DNA of 64,000 nucleotides from Streptomyces sp. SID13726 (GTDB lineage: Bacteria; Actinomycetota; Actinomycetes; Streptomycetales; Streptomycetaceae). Position numbers and translations under genes: made by a program. Positions 28,187 to 37,297 of the stretch are shown piece after piece (positions within the stretch are counted from its first letter, which is position 1; every line of letters begins with the position of its first letter). The stretch is taken from positions 310,001 through 374,000 of the forward strand of contig NZ_JAAGLY010000002.1 in the NCBI RefSeq assembly GCF_010548375.1, written 5' to 3'. The notes below the pieces were generated by a model. That model was not told the origin of the DNA, did no database searches, and was given only the letters and a program-made list of their open reading frames with translations.

Positions 28187-29242
28187 ATGACGAGTACTGC
28201 CCTCCGCAGCAGGGCGTGGAAGCTGCTGGAGATGGTCACGACGCCGCTGCTGCCGTCGGACTACCTCGACCTGGTCAGCCCGCTGCGTGCGGGCGCGGAC
28301 CTGCGGGGGCGTATCGAGGCCGTGCACCCGGAGACGGGTGACGCCGCGACCATCGTGATCAGACCGGGCCGGGGCTGGCGCGGCCACACGGCCGGTCAGT
28401 ACATGCGGATCGGGGTCGACGTCGACGGGGTGCGCCTGTGGCGCGCCTACTCCCTCACCTCGCCGACCAACCGCCGGGACGGCCGCGTCACGATCACCGT
28501 GAAGGCGATTCCGGACGGCAAGGTCAGCAACCATCTGGTCCGCAGGGCGAAACCGGGCACGCTGATCCACCTCGACCAGGCGACCGGTGACTTCGTGCTG
28601 CCGCGGACCAGGCCCGCCAAGGTGCTCTATCTGACGGCCGGCAGCGGCATCACGCCCGTGATGGGCATGCTGCGCGACACGGAGTTCGACGACGTCGTCA
28701 TGGTCCACTCCGCGCCCCGGCCCCATGACGTGATCTTCCGCAAGGACCTGCACGAGCTGGTCGCGGACAAGAAGCTGCGTCTGACCGAGCTGCACACCGA
28801 CACCGACGGCATGCTCGACATCACCCGTCTCGACGAACTCGTGCCCGACTGGGCCGAGCGCGAGACCTGGGCGTGCGGGCCCGCGGGGCTGCTCGACGCC
28901 GCCGAGAAGCACTGGAGCGAGCACGGCGTCCCCGAGCGTCTGCACACCGAGCGCTTCCGCCCCAGCGTCGTCGTCGCCGGTGACGGCGGCGAGGTCACCT
29001 TCAGCGCCACCGGCAGGACCGTCGACGCGGACGGCGCCACGCCGTTGCTGGACGTCGGCGAGGAGGCCGGTGTGCTCATGCCGTCCGGGTGCCGTATGGG
29101 CATCTGCTTCGGCTGCGTCTCGCCGCTCAAGGCGGGCGCCGTCCGTGACCTGCGCACCGGCGAGATCACCGAGGCCGAGCCGGGCGTCCTCATCCAGACC
29201 TGCGTGTCCGCCGCGGCGGGCCCGTGCGACATCGAACGGTAG
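28187..29242 (+). CDS. Ferredoxin reductase (FAD, NAD(P)H, 2Fe-2S), desaturase partner
   Basis: A 351-aa flavin reductase with a C-terminal plant-type ferredoxin domain. FAD-binding RAYSLTS lies in WRAYSLTSPTNRRDG, the nucleotide site is LYLTAGSGITPVMGMLRD and CGPAGLLD closes the NAD(P) domain. The 2Fe-2S cysteines are in PSGCRMGICFGCV and LIQTCVSA. It is followed after seven bases by a fatty-acid desaturase gene, and this order matches the mycobacterial Rv3230c-DesA3 pair in which the reductase delivers electrons to the desaturase. GGAG is close to the ATG, so the start may be slightly different. Confidence 0.92.
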   Translation: MTSTALRSRAWKLLEMVTTPLLPSDYLDLVSPLRAGADLRGRIEAVHPETGDAATIVIRPGRGWRGHTAGQYMRIGVDVDGVRLWRAYSLTSPTNRRDGRVTITVKAIPDGKVSNHLVRRAKPGTLIHLDQATGDFVLPRTRPAKVLYLTAGSGITPVMGMLRDTEFDDVVMVHSAPRPHDVIFRKDLHELVADKKLRLTELHTDTDGMLDITRLDELVPDWAERETWACGPAGLLDAAEKHWSEHGVPERLHTERFRPSVVVAGDGGEVTFSATGRTVDADGATPLLDVGEEAGVLMPSGCRMGICFGCVSPLKAGAVRDLRTGEITEAEPGVLIQTCVSAAAGPCDIER

Positions 29243-29249
29243 GAGCACC

Positions 29250-30368
29250 TTGACCGCCATCGACCCCACCGCCCACCTGACCGCGGAGCAGATCGAGGAG
29301 CTCGGCCGCGAGCTGGACGCGATCCGCGACGAGGTGATCGCCAGCCGTGGTGAGCAGGACGCCGCCTACATCCGCAAGGTGATCTCGGCGCAGCGCAAGC
29401 TCGAACTGGTCAGCAGGGGTGTGCTGCTGTTCTCGCTCTTCCCGCCCGCATGGGTGATCGGCACCGCCGGGCTCTCCGTGGCGAAGATCATGGACAACAT
29501 GGAGATCGGCCACAACATCCTGCACGGCCAGTGGGACTGGATGCGCGACCCGAAGATCCACTCGACCACCTGGGAGTGGGACCACGTCTCCCCGGCCGAC
29601 CAGTGGAAGCACTCGCACAACGAGCTGCACCACACGTACACCAACGTGATCGGCAAGGACAACGACCTCGGCTACGGCATCATGCGCGTCGACGAGGACC
29701 AGAAGTGGCACCCCTTCCACCTCGGCCAGCCGCTGTGGAACTTCATCAACGCCTGCTTCTTCGAGTACGGCATCGCCGCCTACGACCTCGAACTCGGCAA
29801 GAACCTCCACAAGCGCCGCCGCAAGAACCCGGAGTTCCGCGCCCGGGCCAGGGCCGTGGGCCGCAAGATCCGCAAGCAGGTCCTCAAGGACTACGTGATC
29901 CACCCGCTGCTGTCGGGCCCGTCGTTCCTCCCCACGCTCGCCGCCACGTTCACCGCGAACCTGGTCCGCAACATCTGGTCCCACTCGGTGATCATGTGCG
30001 GGCACTTCCCCGAGGGTGTGCAGGTCTTCGAGCGCCGGTCGATCAAGGGCGAGACGCGCGGCCAGTGGTACCTGCGCCAGATGATGGGCTCGGCGAACAT
30101 CAGCGGCAGCAAGGCCATGCACTTCATGACCGGCAACCTCTCGCACCAGATCGAGCACCACCTGTTCCCGGACCTGCCGAGCAACCGGTACGCCGAGGTC
30201 GCGGTGAAGGTGCGCGCGCTGTTCGAGAAGTACGAGCTGGAGTACGTCACCGGGCCGCTGCCCAAGCAGGTGTTCTCCGCGTGGCGCAAGGTCGTCCGGC
30301 TCTCCCTGCCGAACAAGAAGCCCAGCGTCAAGGCGCCGGAGCGCGAGCAGGAGCTGGTCGCGGCCTGA
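29250..30368 (+). CDS. Membrane fatty-acid (acyl-CoA) desaturase
   Basis: A 372-aa di-iron membrane desaturase from a TTG at 29250 with AGGAG six bases upstream. The three His boxes are HNILHGQ, HNELHHTYTN and the C-terminal HQIEHHLFPDLP; hydrophobic stretches lie before the first box and in the middle. It resembles DesA3-type stearoyl-CoA delta-9 desaturases. It is transcribed with the ferredoxin reductase gene and faces the PucR regulator. It probably adjusts membrane fluidity. Confidence 0.92.
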   Translation: MTAIDPTAHLTAEQIEELGRELDAIRDEVIASRGEQDAAYIRKVISAQRKLELVSRGVLLFSLFPPAWVIGTAGLSVAKIMDNMEIGHNILHGQWDWMRDPKIHSTTWEWDHVSPADQWKHSHNELHHTYTNVIGKDNDLGYGIMRVDEDQKWHPFHLGQPLWNFINACFFEYGIAAYDLELGKNLHKRRRKNPEFRARARAVGRKIRKQVLKDYVIHPLLSGPSFLPTLAATFTANLVRNIWSHSVIMCGHFPEGVQVFERRSIKGETRGQWYLRQMMGSANISGSKAMHFMTGNLSHQIEHHLFPDLPSNRYAEVAVKVRALFEKYELEYVTGPLPKQVFSAWRKVVRLSLPNKKPSVKAPEREQELVAA

Positions 30369-30393
30369 TTCCCGGCAGGGGTTCGGACCCTTC

Positions 30394-30431
30394 GGCCGCC
30401 GCGAGGCGGCCACGCCCGACTCCCCGTCGGG
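30394..30431. terminator. Tandem hairpins between desaturase and lacI-type gene
   Basis: GGCCGCC-gcga-GGCGGCC (30394-30411) and CCCGAC-tcccc-GTCGGG (30415-30431) lie in the convergent gap and can terminate both transcripts. Confidence 0.7.
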
Positions 30432-30457
30432 AGCGCCGACTTGCAGTCCGCCCCGCT

Positions 30458-31513
30458 TCAGTCCTGATGTCCTCCGGCTCGGATCTCGCCGGAGCCCCGC
30501 TCGATCAGCCGGGTCGGCACGGTGACGGTGGTGGTGGCGGACTCGTCGCCGTCGAGCCTGCGGAAGAGCATCTCGGCGGCCGTCCTGCCGAGTTGCTCGA
30601 TGTCCTGCGCGATGACCGAGATCCCCGGGCTGAGGATGTCGGCCAGGGGGAAGTCGTCGAAGCCCAGGTGCGCGACGGAGTGCTGTAGGCCCAGCGCGCG
30701 CAGGGCGCGCACGGCCCCGATGGTCACCAGGTTCTGGCTGGTGAACAGTGCCGTGGGTGGGTTCGGCAGGGAGAGGACCCGCCTGGTCGCCTCGATGGCG
30801 GCCGCCTCGCTGGCCCCGGTGTGGTGCACGATCTCGTCGTCGTACTCGATGTGCGCGAGTTCCAGGGCGTGCCGGTAGCCGTCGAAGCGCTGGGCCGCGG
30901 TGGAGATGGTCACCTGGTCGCCGAGGTAGGCGATCCGGCGGTGGCCGGACTTCAGCAGATGGCCGACGGCGGTGACCGCGCCCCGCCGGTTGTCGGACAC
31001 CACGGCGTCCGCGTCCAGCAGGCTGGGTTCGCGGTCGACGAAGACCACGCACGTGCCCGAACGCTGCTCGCTGATCAGGTAACTGTGGTCGCGTCCGGCC
31101 GGGACGATCACCAGGCCGTCGACCCGGCGGTCGATGAGGGCCTGGGCCAACTCCCGTTCCCTGGCCGGGTCCTCGTCCAGGCTGCCGACCAGGACCAGGC
31201 TTCCGCGCGCGCGGGCCACGTTCTCGACGGTGCGGGTGAGCGCGGCCGAGAAGGGGTTCGCGGCGTCCTCGACGAGCATCCCGACCGTGGCCGTACGGCC
31301 GTCGCCGCGGCGCAGGCTGCTGGCCGTGAGGTTGGGCCGGTAGCCCAGTTTGTCGGCCGCTTCGCGCACCCGGGCGGCGATGGCGGGATCGACGGTGGGG
31401 ACCTCGTTGACCACGCGCGAGACCGTCTTGATGGCCACGCCGGCCAGCGCCGCCACCTCACGCATGGTGGGGCGGCTGCGGGGGGACCGGGGCGGCGGTT
31501 CGCCCTGAGTCAT
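30458..31513 (-). CDS. LacI/GalR family transcriptional regulator
   Basis: A 351-aa repressor from the ATG at 31513 (MTQGEPPPRS), preceded by GGAGACAACG. The N-terminal HTH and hinge are TMREVAALAGVAIKTVSRVVN and KLGYRPNLTASSLRRG, followed by a periplasmic-binding-protein-like sensor domain (VGMLVEDAANPFSAALTRTVE, VFVDREPS, HLGFDDFPLADILSPGISVIAQD). It is divergent from a sugar ABC operon and should repress it until the sugar is bound. Confidence 0.92.
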   Translation of the reverse strand: MTQGEPPPRSPRSRPTMREVAALAGVAIKTVSRVVNEVPTVDPAIAARVREAADKLGYRPNLTASSLRRGDGRTATVGMLVEDAANPFSAALTRTVENVARARGSLVLVGSLDEDPARERELAQALIDRRVDGLVIVPAGRDHSYLISEQRSGTCVVFVDREPSLLDADAVVSDNRRGAVTAVGHLLKSGHRRIAYLGDQVTISTAAQRFDGYRHALELAHIEYDDEIVHHTGASEAAAIEATRRVLSLPNPPTALFTSQNLVTIGAVRALRALGLQHSVAHLGFDDFPLADILSPGISVIAQDIEQLGRTAAEMLFRRLDGDESATTTVTVPTRLIERGSGEIRAGGHQD

Positions 31514-31527
31514 CGTTGTCTCCAACC

Positions 31528-31542
31528 GGTAGCGCGTTATCC
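31528..31542. promoter_or_regulatory. Candidate LacI-type operator
   Basis: GGTAGCGCGTTATCC is an imperfect dyad around a central CGCG, 14 bases before the regulator start in the shared promoter region. The form is near the GGTAAC-GTTACC style seen for LacI-family sites, but symmetry is incomplete. Confidence 0.35.
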
Positions 31543-31662
31543 AGTCGTTGCGGACGTATGTCTACCAGTGCCTTGACGGACTCGTCCATACGGGCCCAGT
31601 ATCCCGGTCAGTCAACGTTGTCTCAGCGTCGACCACGGGACGGCTCCGAAAGGGATCAAGCC

Positions 31663-32790
31663 ATGAACATGTCCTCCACCCAGACGTCGGGCCGCCGCAG
31701 CCGGCGCATCCGGGCGGCAGCGATCGGGATCACCGTGTGCCTCGGCGCCACCCTCGCTGCCTGCGGTTCCTCCGACTCCGGCTCCTCCTCGTCCGGGTCG
31801 GGCGGTGACGGGAAGGTGGGTGTCTCGCTGGTCCTGAAGACGCTCACCAACCCGTACTTCGTGAGCATGGAGAAGGACGCCAAGACCCAGGCGGCCAAGG
31901 ACAACGTGAGCCTCACGGTGGCGGCGGGCACCACGGACGGCGACACCCAGACGCAGATCACCGCCATCGACAACGCCATCTCACGCGGCGACAAGGGCAT
32001 CCTGATCACCACCAACGGCGACGCGGTGAACGCCGCGCTGAAGCGCGCCAAGCAGGCCGGCCTGTTCGTGATAGCCCTGGACACCGCGACCAACCCGGCG
32101 GACGTCGCCGACATCACCTACGCCACCGACAACGAGCAGGCCGGCAAGCTCGTCGGCCAGTACGCGGCGGCGGCCCTGGACGGCAAGCCCGCGGTCGTCG
32201 CCATGCTCGACCTGTTCAACAACCAGGTCGTCTCCGTGGACATCCAGCGCGACCACGGCTTCCTGGAGGGCATGGGCATCGACCCCGGCAGCAAGACGGA
32301 GAACGGCAAGGAAGCCAAGTCCGGCAAGTACACCGGCGGCAAGGGCGGCACGTACAAGATCGCCTGCCATCAGCCCACCCAGGGCGCCATCGACGGCGGA
32401 CGTACCGCGATGGAGAACTGCCTGTCCTCGAACCCGGACATCAACGTCGTCTACGCCATCAACGAGCCCGCGGGCGAAGGGGCGTACAACGCCCTCAAGG
32501 CAGCCGGCAAGGAGAAGGACGTCGCGATCTACGCGATCGACGGCAGCTGCTCCGGCCTGAAGAACGTCACCAGCGGGGAGTTCGCCGCCGACGCCGTGCA
32601 GTACCCCGGCAAGATGGCCGCCCTCGGCGTCAGCTCCATCGCGAAGCTGGCCCGGGGCGGCAGCAAGCCCAGCGTGACCAACGGCAAGACGTTCTACGAC
32701 ACCGGCACCGCGCTGGTCGCCGCCAAGTCCCTCGGTGGTCTGACGGTCCAGTCCCCGTCCCAGGCAGCCTCCGCCTGCTGGGGCAGCTGA
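31663..32790 (+). CDS. Sugar ABC transporter substrate-binding lipoprotein (FrcB-like)
   Basis: A 375-aa lipoprotein. The signal peptide ends in a lipobox LAAC (ITVCLGATLAACGSS), then a Ser/Gly linker and the periplasmic-binding domain. Blocks VGVSLVLKTLTNPYFVSMEKDAK, GILITTNGDAVNAALKRAKQAGLFVIALDT, INVVYAINEPAGEGAYNALKAAGKEKDV and IDGSCSGLKNV match, as I recall them, FrcB-type fructose-binding proteins more than RbsB. It is the first gene of a three-component importer and is probably tethered to the outer face of the membrane. Confidence 0.9.
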   Translation: MNMSSTQTSGRRSRRIRAAAIGITVCLGATLAACGSSDSGSSSSGSGGDGKVGVSLVLKTLTNPYFVSMEKDAKTQAAKDNVSLTVAAGTTDGDTQTQITAIDNAISRGDKGILITTNGDAVNAALKRAKQAGLFVIALDTATNPADVADITYATDNEQAGKLVGQYAAAALDGKPAVVAMLDLFNNQVVSVDIQRDHGFLEGMGIDPGSKTENGKEAKSGKYTGGKGGTYKIACHQPTQGAIDGGRTAMENCLSSNPDINVVYAINEPAGEGAYNALKAAGKEKDVAIYAIDGSCSGLKNVTSGEFAADAVQYPGKMAALGVSSIAKLARGGSKPSVTNGKTFYDTGTALVAAKSLGGLTVQSPSQAASACWGS

Positions 32791-32900
32791 CCCCGTCCGA
32801 GCCGGTGCGCCGCCGGTCCCCGCCCCGGCGGCGCACCCGCACTCCACCAGCCTCGGCGCCCGTACCGAGGCCCCACGAGGAAAATCCGGAAGGACCCCCA

Positions 32901-33935
32901 GTGACCACCCACGTGGACAGTCAAGCCACACCGGCCCCGGCGGAGGAGTTCCTCAACCGGCCCGCCACGCCGGCCCAGCGCCTCCACTCCGTGCTGCACC
33001 GGCAGCCGGCCCTCAGCCCGGCGATCGTCCTGGTGCTCGCCGCCATCGTGTTCTCCCTGGTCAACGAACGCTTCTACGCGCTCCAGAACCTGTCCCTGGT
33101 CGCCCAGCAGGTGGCCGTCATCGGCTCGCTCGCCGTCGGCCAGACGGTCATCATCCTCACCGCCGGCATCGACCTGTCCATCGGCGCGGTCATGGTGCTC
33201 TCCTCGCTGCTGATGTCGAAGCTCGTCGCCGACAACCACTGGCCGGGTGTGCTCGCCCTGCTCGCCGGAGCGGTCGTCGCCGTCGCCGCCCAGGCCGTCA
33301 ACGGACTGCTGGTCACCCGGATCAAGCTGCCACCGTTCATCGTCACCCTCGGCACCCTGAGCGTGTTCACCGCGATCACGCTGATCTACGCCAAGGGCCA
33401 GACCATCTCCCTGCAGCCCGGCAACATCCTCATGTGGAGCGGCGAGACGATCTCCATCGGGCAACTGAACCTGACCTACGGCGTCCTGCTCATGATCGCC
33501 CTCTACCTGGTGATCGGCTACGCGCTGCGCTACACCGCGTGGGGCCGGCACCTGTACGCCGTGGGCGACGACATCGAGGCCTCCCGCCTGGCCGGCATCT
33601 CCGTCAACCGGGTCCTGCTGAGCGCCTACCTGGTCGGCGGTTTCGCCATCGCCGTGGGCGCCTGGATCCTGGTGGGCCGGGTCGGCGGCGGCGACCCCAA
33701 CAGCGGTCTCAACGCCAACCTGCAGTCCATCACCGCCGTCGTCATCGGCGGCACCAGCCTCTTCGGCGGACGCGGCGTGGTGCTCGGCTCGCTGATCGGC
33801 GCGCTCATCGTCCAGGTCTTCGTCAACGGCCTCGCGCTGGCCGGCATCGACCCCAACTACCAAGTCCTCGCAGTCGGCATCCTGGTGATCGCGGCTGTCT
33901 CCGTCGACCAGTGGATCCGGAGCGTGAAGTCGTGA
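32901..33935 (+). CDS. Sugar ABC transporter permease (FrcC/RbsC-like)
   Basis: A 344-aa membrane permease from the GTG at 32901, with AAGGA six bases upstream. It has eight to ten hydrophobic segments and the RbsC-family motifs GQTVIILTAGIDLSIGAVM, LPPFIVTLGTLSVFTAITLIY and the EAA-like cytoplasmic loop YAVGDDIEASRLAGISVNRVLLSAYLVGGF. The stop overlaps the ATPase start by four bases (GTGA). Confidence 0.92.
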   Translation: MTTHVDSQATPAPAEEFLNRPATPAQRLHSVLHRQPALSPAIVLVLAAIVFSLVNERFYALQNLSLVAQQVAVIGSLAVGQTVIILTAGIDLSIGAVMVLSSLLMSKLVADNHWPGVLALLAGAVVAVAAQAVNGLLVTRIKLPPFIVTLGTLSVFTAITLIYAKGQTISLQPGNILMWSGETISIGQLNLTYGVLLMIALYLVIGYALRYTAWGRHLYAVGDDIEASRLAGISVNRVLLSAYLVGGFAIAVGAWILVGRVGGGDPNSGLNANLQSITAVVIGGTSLFGGRGVVLGSLIGALIVQVFVNGLALAGIDPNYQVLAVGILVIAAVSVDQWIRSVKS

Positions 33936-34714
33936 CGACCACCACCGCCCCCGTGCTCGAAGCCAAGGGCCTGGTCAAGGTCTTCGGCAGGGTAGTCGGC
34001 CTCAACGACGTCGACCTCACCCTCTACCCCGGCGAGGTCCTCGCCGTGATCGGTGACAACGGCGCCGGCAAGTCCACCCTGATCAAGTGCCTGTCCGGAG
34101 CCCTCGTCCCGGACCGGGGCAGCATCCTCGTCGACGGCAAGGAGGTCGGCTTCAAGCGCCCTCAGGACGCCCGCGAGGCCGGCATCGAGACCGTCTACCA
34201 GACCCTGGCCGTCGCCCCGGCGCTGGACATCGCCAGCAATCTGTTCCTGGCCCGCGAGATCCGCCGCAAGGGTGTGCTCGGCTCGGTGTTCCGCATGCTC
34301 GACACCGGCGAGATGAAGAAACAGGCCGCCGACCACGTCAAGCGGCTCGGCATCAGCACCCTTCAGAACATCAACCAGGCTGTGGAGACCCTCTCCGGCG
34401 GCCAGCGCCAGTCCGTGGCCGTCGCCCGCGCCGGTGCCTTCGGCGGCCGGGTCGTCATCCTCGACGAACCCACCGCGGCCCTCGGCGTCCGCGAGACGGG
34501 CCAGGTCCTCAAGCTCGTGCGCGACCTGCGCGACCAGGGCCTCGGCGTCATCCTGATCAGCCACAACATGCCCAACGTCTTCGACGTCGCCGACCGCATC
34601 CACATCCAGCGCCTCGGCGGCTGCGCCGGGGTCGTCACTCCGCAGTCCCACTCCATGGAAGACGCGGTCGCCATCATGACCGGGGCCAAGAAGCTCACCC
34701 CGAACGCGGGTTGA
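33932..34714 (+). CDS. Sugar ABC transporter ATPase, single domain (FrcA-like)
   Basis: A 260-aa ABC ATPase: Walker A GDNGAGKS, signature ETLSGGQRQSVAVARA, Walker B VVILDEPTAALG, and switch His in ILISHNMPNVFDVAD. Most ribose or xylose ATPases (RbsA, XylG) are double-length, about 500 residues; the single domain here matches FrcA and suggests a homodimer. It is translationally coupled to the permease gene. Confidence 0.92.
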   Translation: MTTTTAPVLEAKGLVKVFGRVVGLNDVDLTLYPGEVLAVIGDNGAGKSTLIKCLSGALVPDRGSILVDGKEVGFKRPQDAREAGIETVYQTLAVAPALDIASNLFLAREIRRKGVLGSVFRMLDTGEMKKQAADHVKRLGISTLQNINQAVETLSGGQRQSVAVARAGAFGGRVVILDEPTAALGVRETGQVLKLVRDLRDQGLGVILISHNMPNVFDVADRIHIQRLGGCAGVVTPQSHSMEDAVAIMTGAKKLTPNAG

Positions 34715-34754
34715 CCGCGAACAGGCAGACCCCCCGACGCGAGGACACGACACC

Positions 34755-35048
34755 GTGAAGAAGACCCTGTTCGCCGAGTTCACCGCCCGCGAGGGGGCGG
34801 AGGACGAGGTCGCCCGCCTGTTGCTGGACTACACGAGGAAGGTGCGTGAGGAAGACGGCAACCTGGCCTTCGAGGCCTATACCAAGGCAGCCGACCCACG
34901 CGCGTTCTGGATCTTCGAGGAGTACCGGGACGCGGACGCCTTCCAAGCGCACCTCAAGGCTCCCTACGGCGCCCCGTTCAACGCCGCCCTCGCCCCGCTG
35001 ATCGAGGAGGACATGTCGGTGCTCACCTTCATCGATCGCCTCGGCTGA
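34755..35048 (+). CDS. ABM-domain (YgiN-like) monooxygenase or small-molecule-handling protein
   Basis: A 97-aa dimeric alpha+beta barrel protein from GTG 34755: KKTLFAEFTAREGAEDEVARLL, ENGNLAFEAYTKAADPRAFWIFEEYRD-like core and FQAHLKAPY. The pattern, including the E-x-Y-R-D-x-x-A-F-x-x-H helix, matches the antibiotic-biosynthesis-monooxygenase family, whose members range from quinol monooxygenases to proteins of unknown role. It lies 40 bases after the ATPase gene and is probably the last gene of the sugar operon. Confidence 0.85.
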   Translation: MKKTLFAEFTAREGAEDEVARLLLDYTRKVREEDGNLAFEAYTKAADPRAFWIFEEYRDADAFQAHLKAPYGAPFNAALAPLIEEDMSVLTFIDRLG

Positions 35049-35907
35049 CCCGGTCCTTCTGGACAGCGGAGAGCCTCGCAGGCACGCCGGTTCGTCTGTT
35101 CGCCGGTTCGCCGAATGGAGCGAGGCTAAGTCAGCGGTCAGCTCTCCACCGCTCCCCCACCCCCGCCAACCTCAAGCGCATCGCCGCCGCCAGCCTCATC
35201 GGCACCACCATCGAGTGGTGGGTTGGCGGCGTGCTGGCTCAGTGTCGGGCACACCGGCCGGATGACGCACTCCCACGAACCCAGCGGTGTCTGCATCTAC
35301 TTGGAGGTCGTTCTCAGCTGTTTTGCATCGCTTCATGCGCCACAGCCGAATACCCATGCCTCGCGCGTGTCGGGTTCCTGAGCGCGTCGCAGAAGCCCGC
35401 GGCCGAGGTGAGCGACGTCATCGAGGCGCACAGGTCGTGCAGCCATGCGTCGTCGTGCCGCGGATGAACTGCCGGATGAAAACACCGCCCCGCAGGTCGC
35501 ATGGCCACGAGGGGGTACTCCGCTTCTGGGACGCGCCGGCTGATACTCGGGGCCCATGGCTCCCACGTCTCACCGCCCTTGCGGGCGCGACCTCTGCCGG
35601 CCAGGCCGGGGGCAGCAGAGGTCGCGGCGGGGGTCGCGTCGGGGTGCCACAGAGCGATGGCCTGTACGGCGGTGATCCGGGGGGCGTGCGCGCGTCATGT
35701 CCGGAAGTCCCTCGCCGCCAGGCCCGACTTCGCTCAACTCCAGGGTCGCCCAGACCCTCTCGGAGACGTTCTCGACCCGTGCCCCCGTGCCCTCCGGCGG
35801 CCCGAGCTCGGAGCCCTGGCAGTGGTTCCAGGTCCCTGGCCGGTAGATCGGTCAGGTCATCGGGGAACGCTGGGTACCACCCTCCGGCGTGATCCGCGGG
35901 ACGGCGC
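35049..35907. other. Gene-poor, degraded stretch left of the IS element
   Basis: No intact gene is seen in these 859 bases. The codon bias of adjacent genes is absent beyond 35230. One short transporter scrap is recognisable at 35165-35221; the remainder is not identifiable and may be decayed coding DNA. Confidence 0.6.
35165..35221 (+). pseudogene. Fragment of an MHS-family transporter N-terminus
   Basis: The plus frame reads ANLKRIAAASLIGTTIEWW, which matches the start of TM1 in metabolite:H+ symporters (R-x-x-x-A-S-x-I-G-T-x-I-E-W-Y-D). The conserved Y-D that should follow is lost and the frame then degenerates. It is a remnant only. Confidence 0.6.
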
Positions 35908-35929
35908 CTAAGGCCTGTCCGGCGGATCA
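35908..35929. repeat. Left terminal inverted repeat
   Basis: Begins CTAAGGC and ends CGGCGGATCA; 21 of 22 positions match the reverse complement of the right repeat at 37298-37319. Confidence 0.9.
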
Positions 35930-35964
35930 TGAGGGTTTCGGCTCGCGGAGCCGTGTAGTTCGTC

Positions 35965-36839
35965 GTGGACCGTGGCGATCTGACGAACGAAGAGTGGCGC
36001 CGCCTGGAGCCGCATCTGCCTGTCCGCGGACGGCGTGGTGGGCGGTGGGCCAGTCACCGCAGGGTGATCAACGGGATCCTCTTCCGTGAGCGGACCGGGA
36101 TCCCGTGGCGGGATCTGCCGGAGAGGTTCGGCAGGTGGAAGACCGTCTATGAACGGCACAGACGCTGGTCCGCGGACGGGACCTGGGACCGGATCCTCCA
36201 GGCCGTCCAGGCCGACGCCGACGGCCGGATCGACTGGAGCATGGTGGGCATCGACTCTACGTCCTGTCGTGCCCACCAACACGCCGCCGGCGCCCGCAGG
36301 AAGACACCCCGCATACCGAAAACAGAGCCACGCCCCGGCAGCACCGCCCCGACGGGGGACTCGGAAGGTCCCGGGGCGGCCTGACGAGCAAGATCCACCT
36401 CGCCAGTGAAGGTGGTCGCAGACCGCTCGCACTGCTGGTCACTCCCGGTCAGTGGGGCGACGCACCGCAGATGATCGCCGTACTCGAACGCATTCGAGTG
36501 GCCCGCAAGGGCGAGGGGCGCCCGCGCACCCGGCCGGGACACCTGAGCGCGGACAAGGCGTACTCCTCCCGCAGGAACCGCCACTACCTGCGCAGACGCC
36601 ATATCAAGCACACCATTCCCGAACCGAAGGACCAGAGGGCCAACCGTCGGCGCCGTGGCAGCCGCGGCGGCCGGCCCACCGGGTTCGACAAGGGGCAGTA
36701 CAAGCGCCGCAACGAAGTCGAGCGGACGATCAACCGCCTGAAGAGCTTTCGCGCCGTCGCGACCCGCTACGACAAGCGTGCCTACGTCTTCCACGGCACC
36801 GTCGCCCTCGCCGCAATCCGCCTATGGCTCCAAACGTGA
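35965..36839 (+). CDS. IS5-family DDE transposase (two frames, -1 shift)
   Basis: OrfA runs from GTG 35965 to the TGA at 36382-36384 and holds the N-terminal HTH-like region (LTNEEWRRLEPHLPVRG, INGILFRERTGIPWRDLPERFG, WKTVYERHRRWSADGTWDRIL) and the first catalytic Asp (SMVGIDSTSCRAHQHAAGA). The second half continues one frame back: GRSRGGLTSKIHLASEGG, then the second Asp (HLSADKAYSSRRNR) and Glu (NEVERTINRLKSF), ending at 36839. The frames join near a G5 run at about 36356-36360. Programmed -1 frameshifting is usual in this group, so it may be active, but a decayed copy cannot be excluded. Confidence 0.85.
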
Positions 36840-36854
36840 TTCGCCGGAGGCGCC

Positions 36855-37250
36855 TCAGTCGGTGCAGGGATCTTCCACTGTCGGGATGCACGGAGACAGC
36901 AGCGCCTCCGTGTGCTGCGTGACCACGCCGCGAACGAGCCTGAGCACGCGTACCTCGTTTTCGTGGTCCGGTTCTTCGTCATCGCGAACGTGGAGGAGCC
37001 CATAGGAACCAGGAGCAACCACAGCCACATGCTCGAACAGTTCGATAACGTCAGGCGACGAGCGGTGATTGGAGTGGCCGCCGAGGTGGATGAACGGCTC
37101 GCCGTTCATCCACCTGAGGTCAAGCAAGTACGGGCTGTCCATCTCGGCGATGCGAAGCCGAAGCTCATCGACGATCTGCCGCAGACTGGCCTCATCGTCG
37201 TCATCAGCTGCGGTCTCCCTGACCGTGATCCAACCGTGGTACTCGAACAT
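36855..37250 (-). CDS. Imm7-like immunity protein, IS passenger
   Basis: A 131-aa acidic cytoplasmic protein starting MFEYHGWITVRETAADD. The MFEYHGW opening and the helix DEASLRQIVDELRLRIAEM, followed by LDLRWMNGEPFIHLGGHSNHR and YGLLHVRDDEEPDHENEVRVLRLVRG, fit the Imm7 family of immunity proteins from polymorphic-toxin loci. It lies wholly inside the IS, between transposase stop and right terminal repeat, and is antisense to the transposase. The ribosome site is weak. No cognate toxin lies in the element; the nearest toxin gene is the scabin-like one 550 bases away, but a functional pairing is not shown. Confidence 0.75.
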   Translation of the reverse strand: MFEYHGWITVRETAADDDDEASLRQIVDELRLRIAEMDSPYLLDLRWMNGEPFIHLGGHSNHRSSPDVIELFEHVAVVAPGSYGLLHVRDDEEPDHENEVRVLRLVRGVVTQHTEALLSPCIPTVEDPCTD

Positions 37251-37297
37251 CCCGTGATCGTAGTGCGATGGCCTCCTTCACCGTGCCGATCGCAGCG

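Noticed and set aside
35418..35930. Minus-strand open frame of 170 codons left of the IS
   Set aside because: Pro/Arg-rich product, no domain, and it runs into the terminal repeat of the IS.
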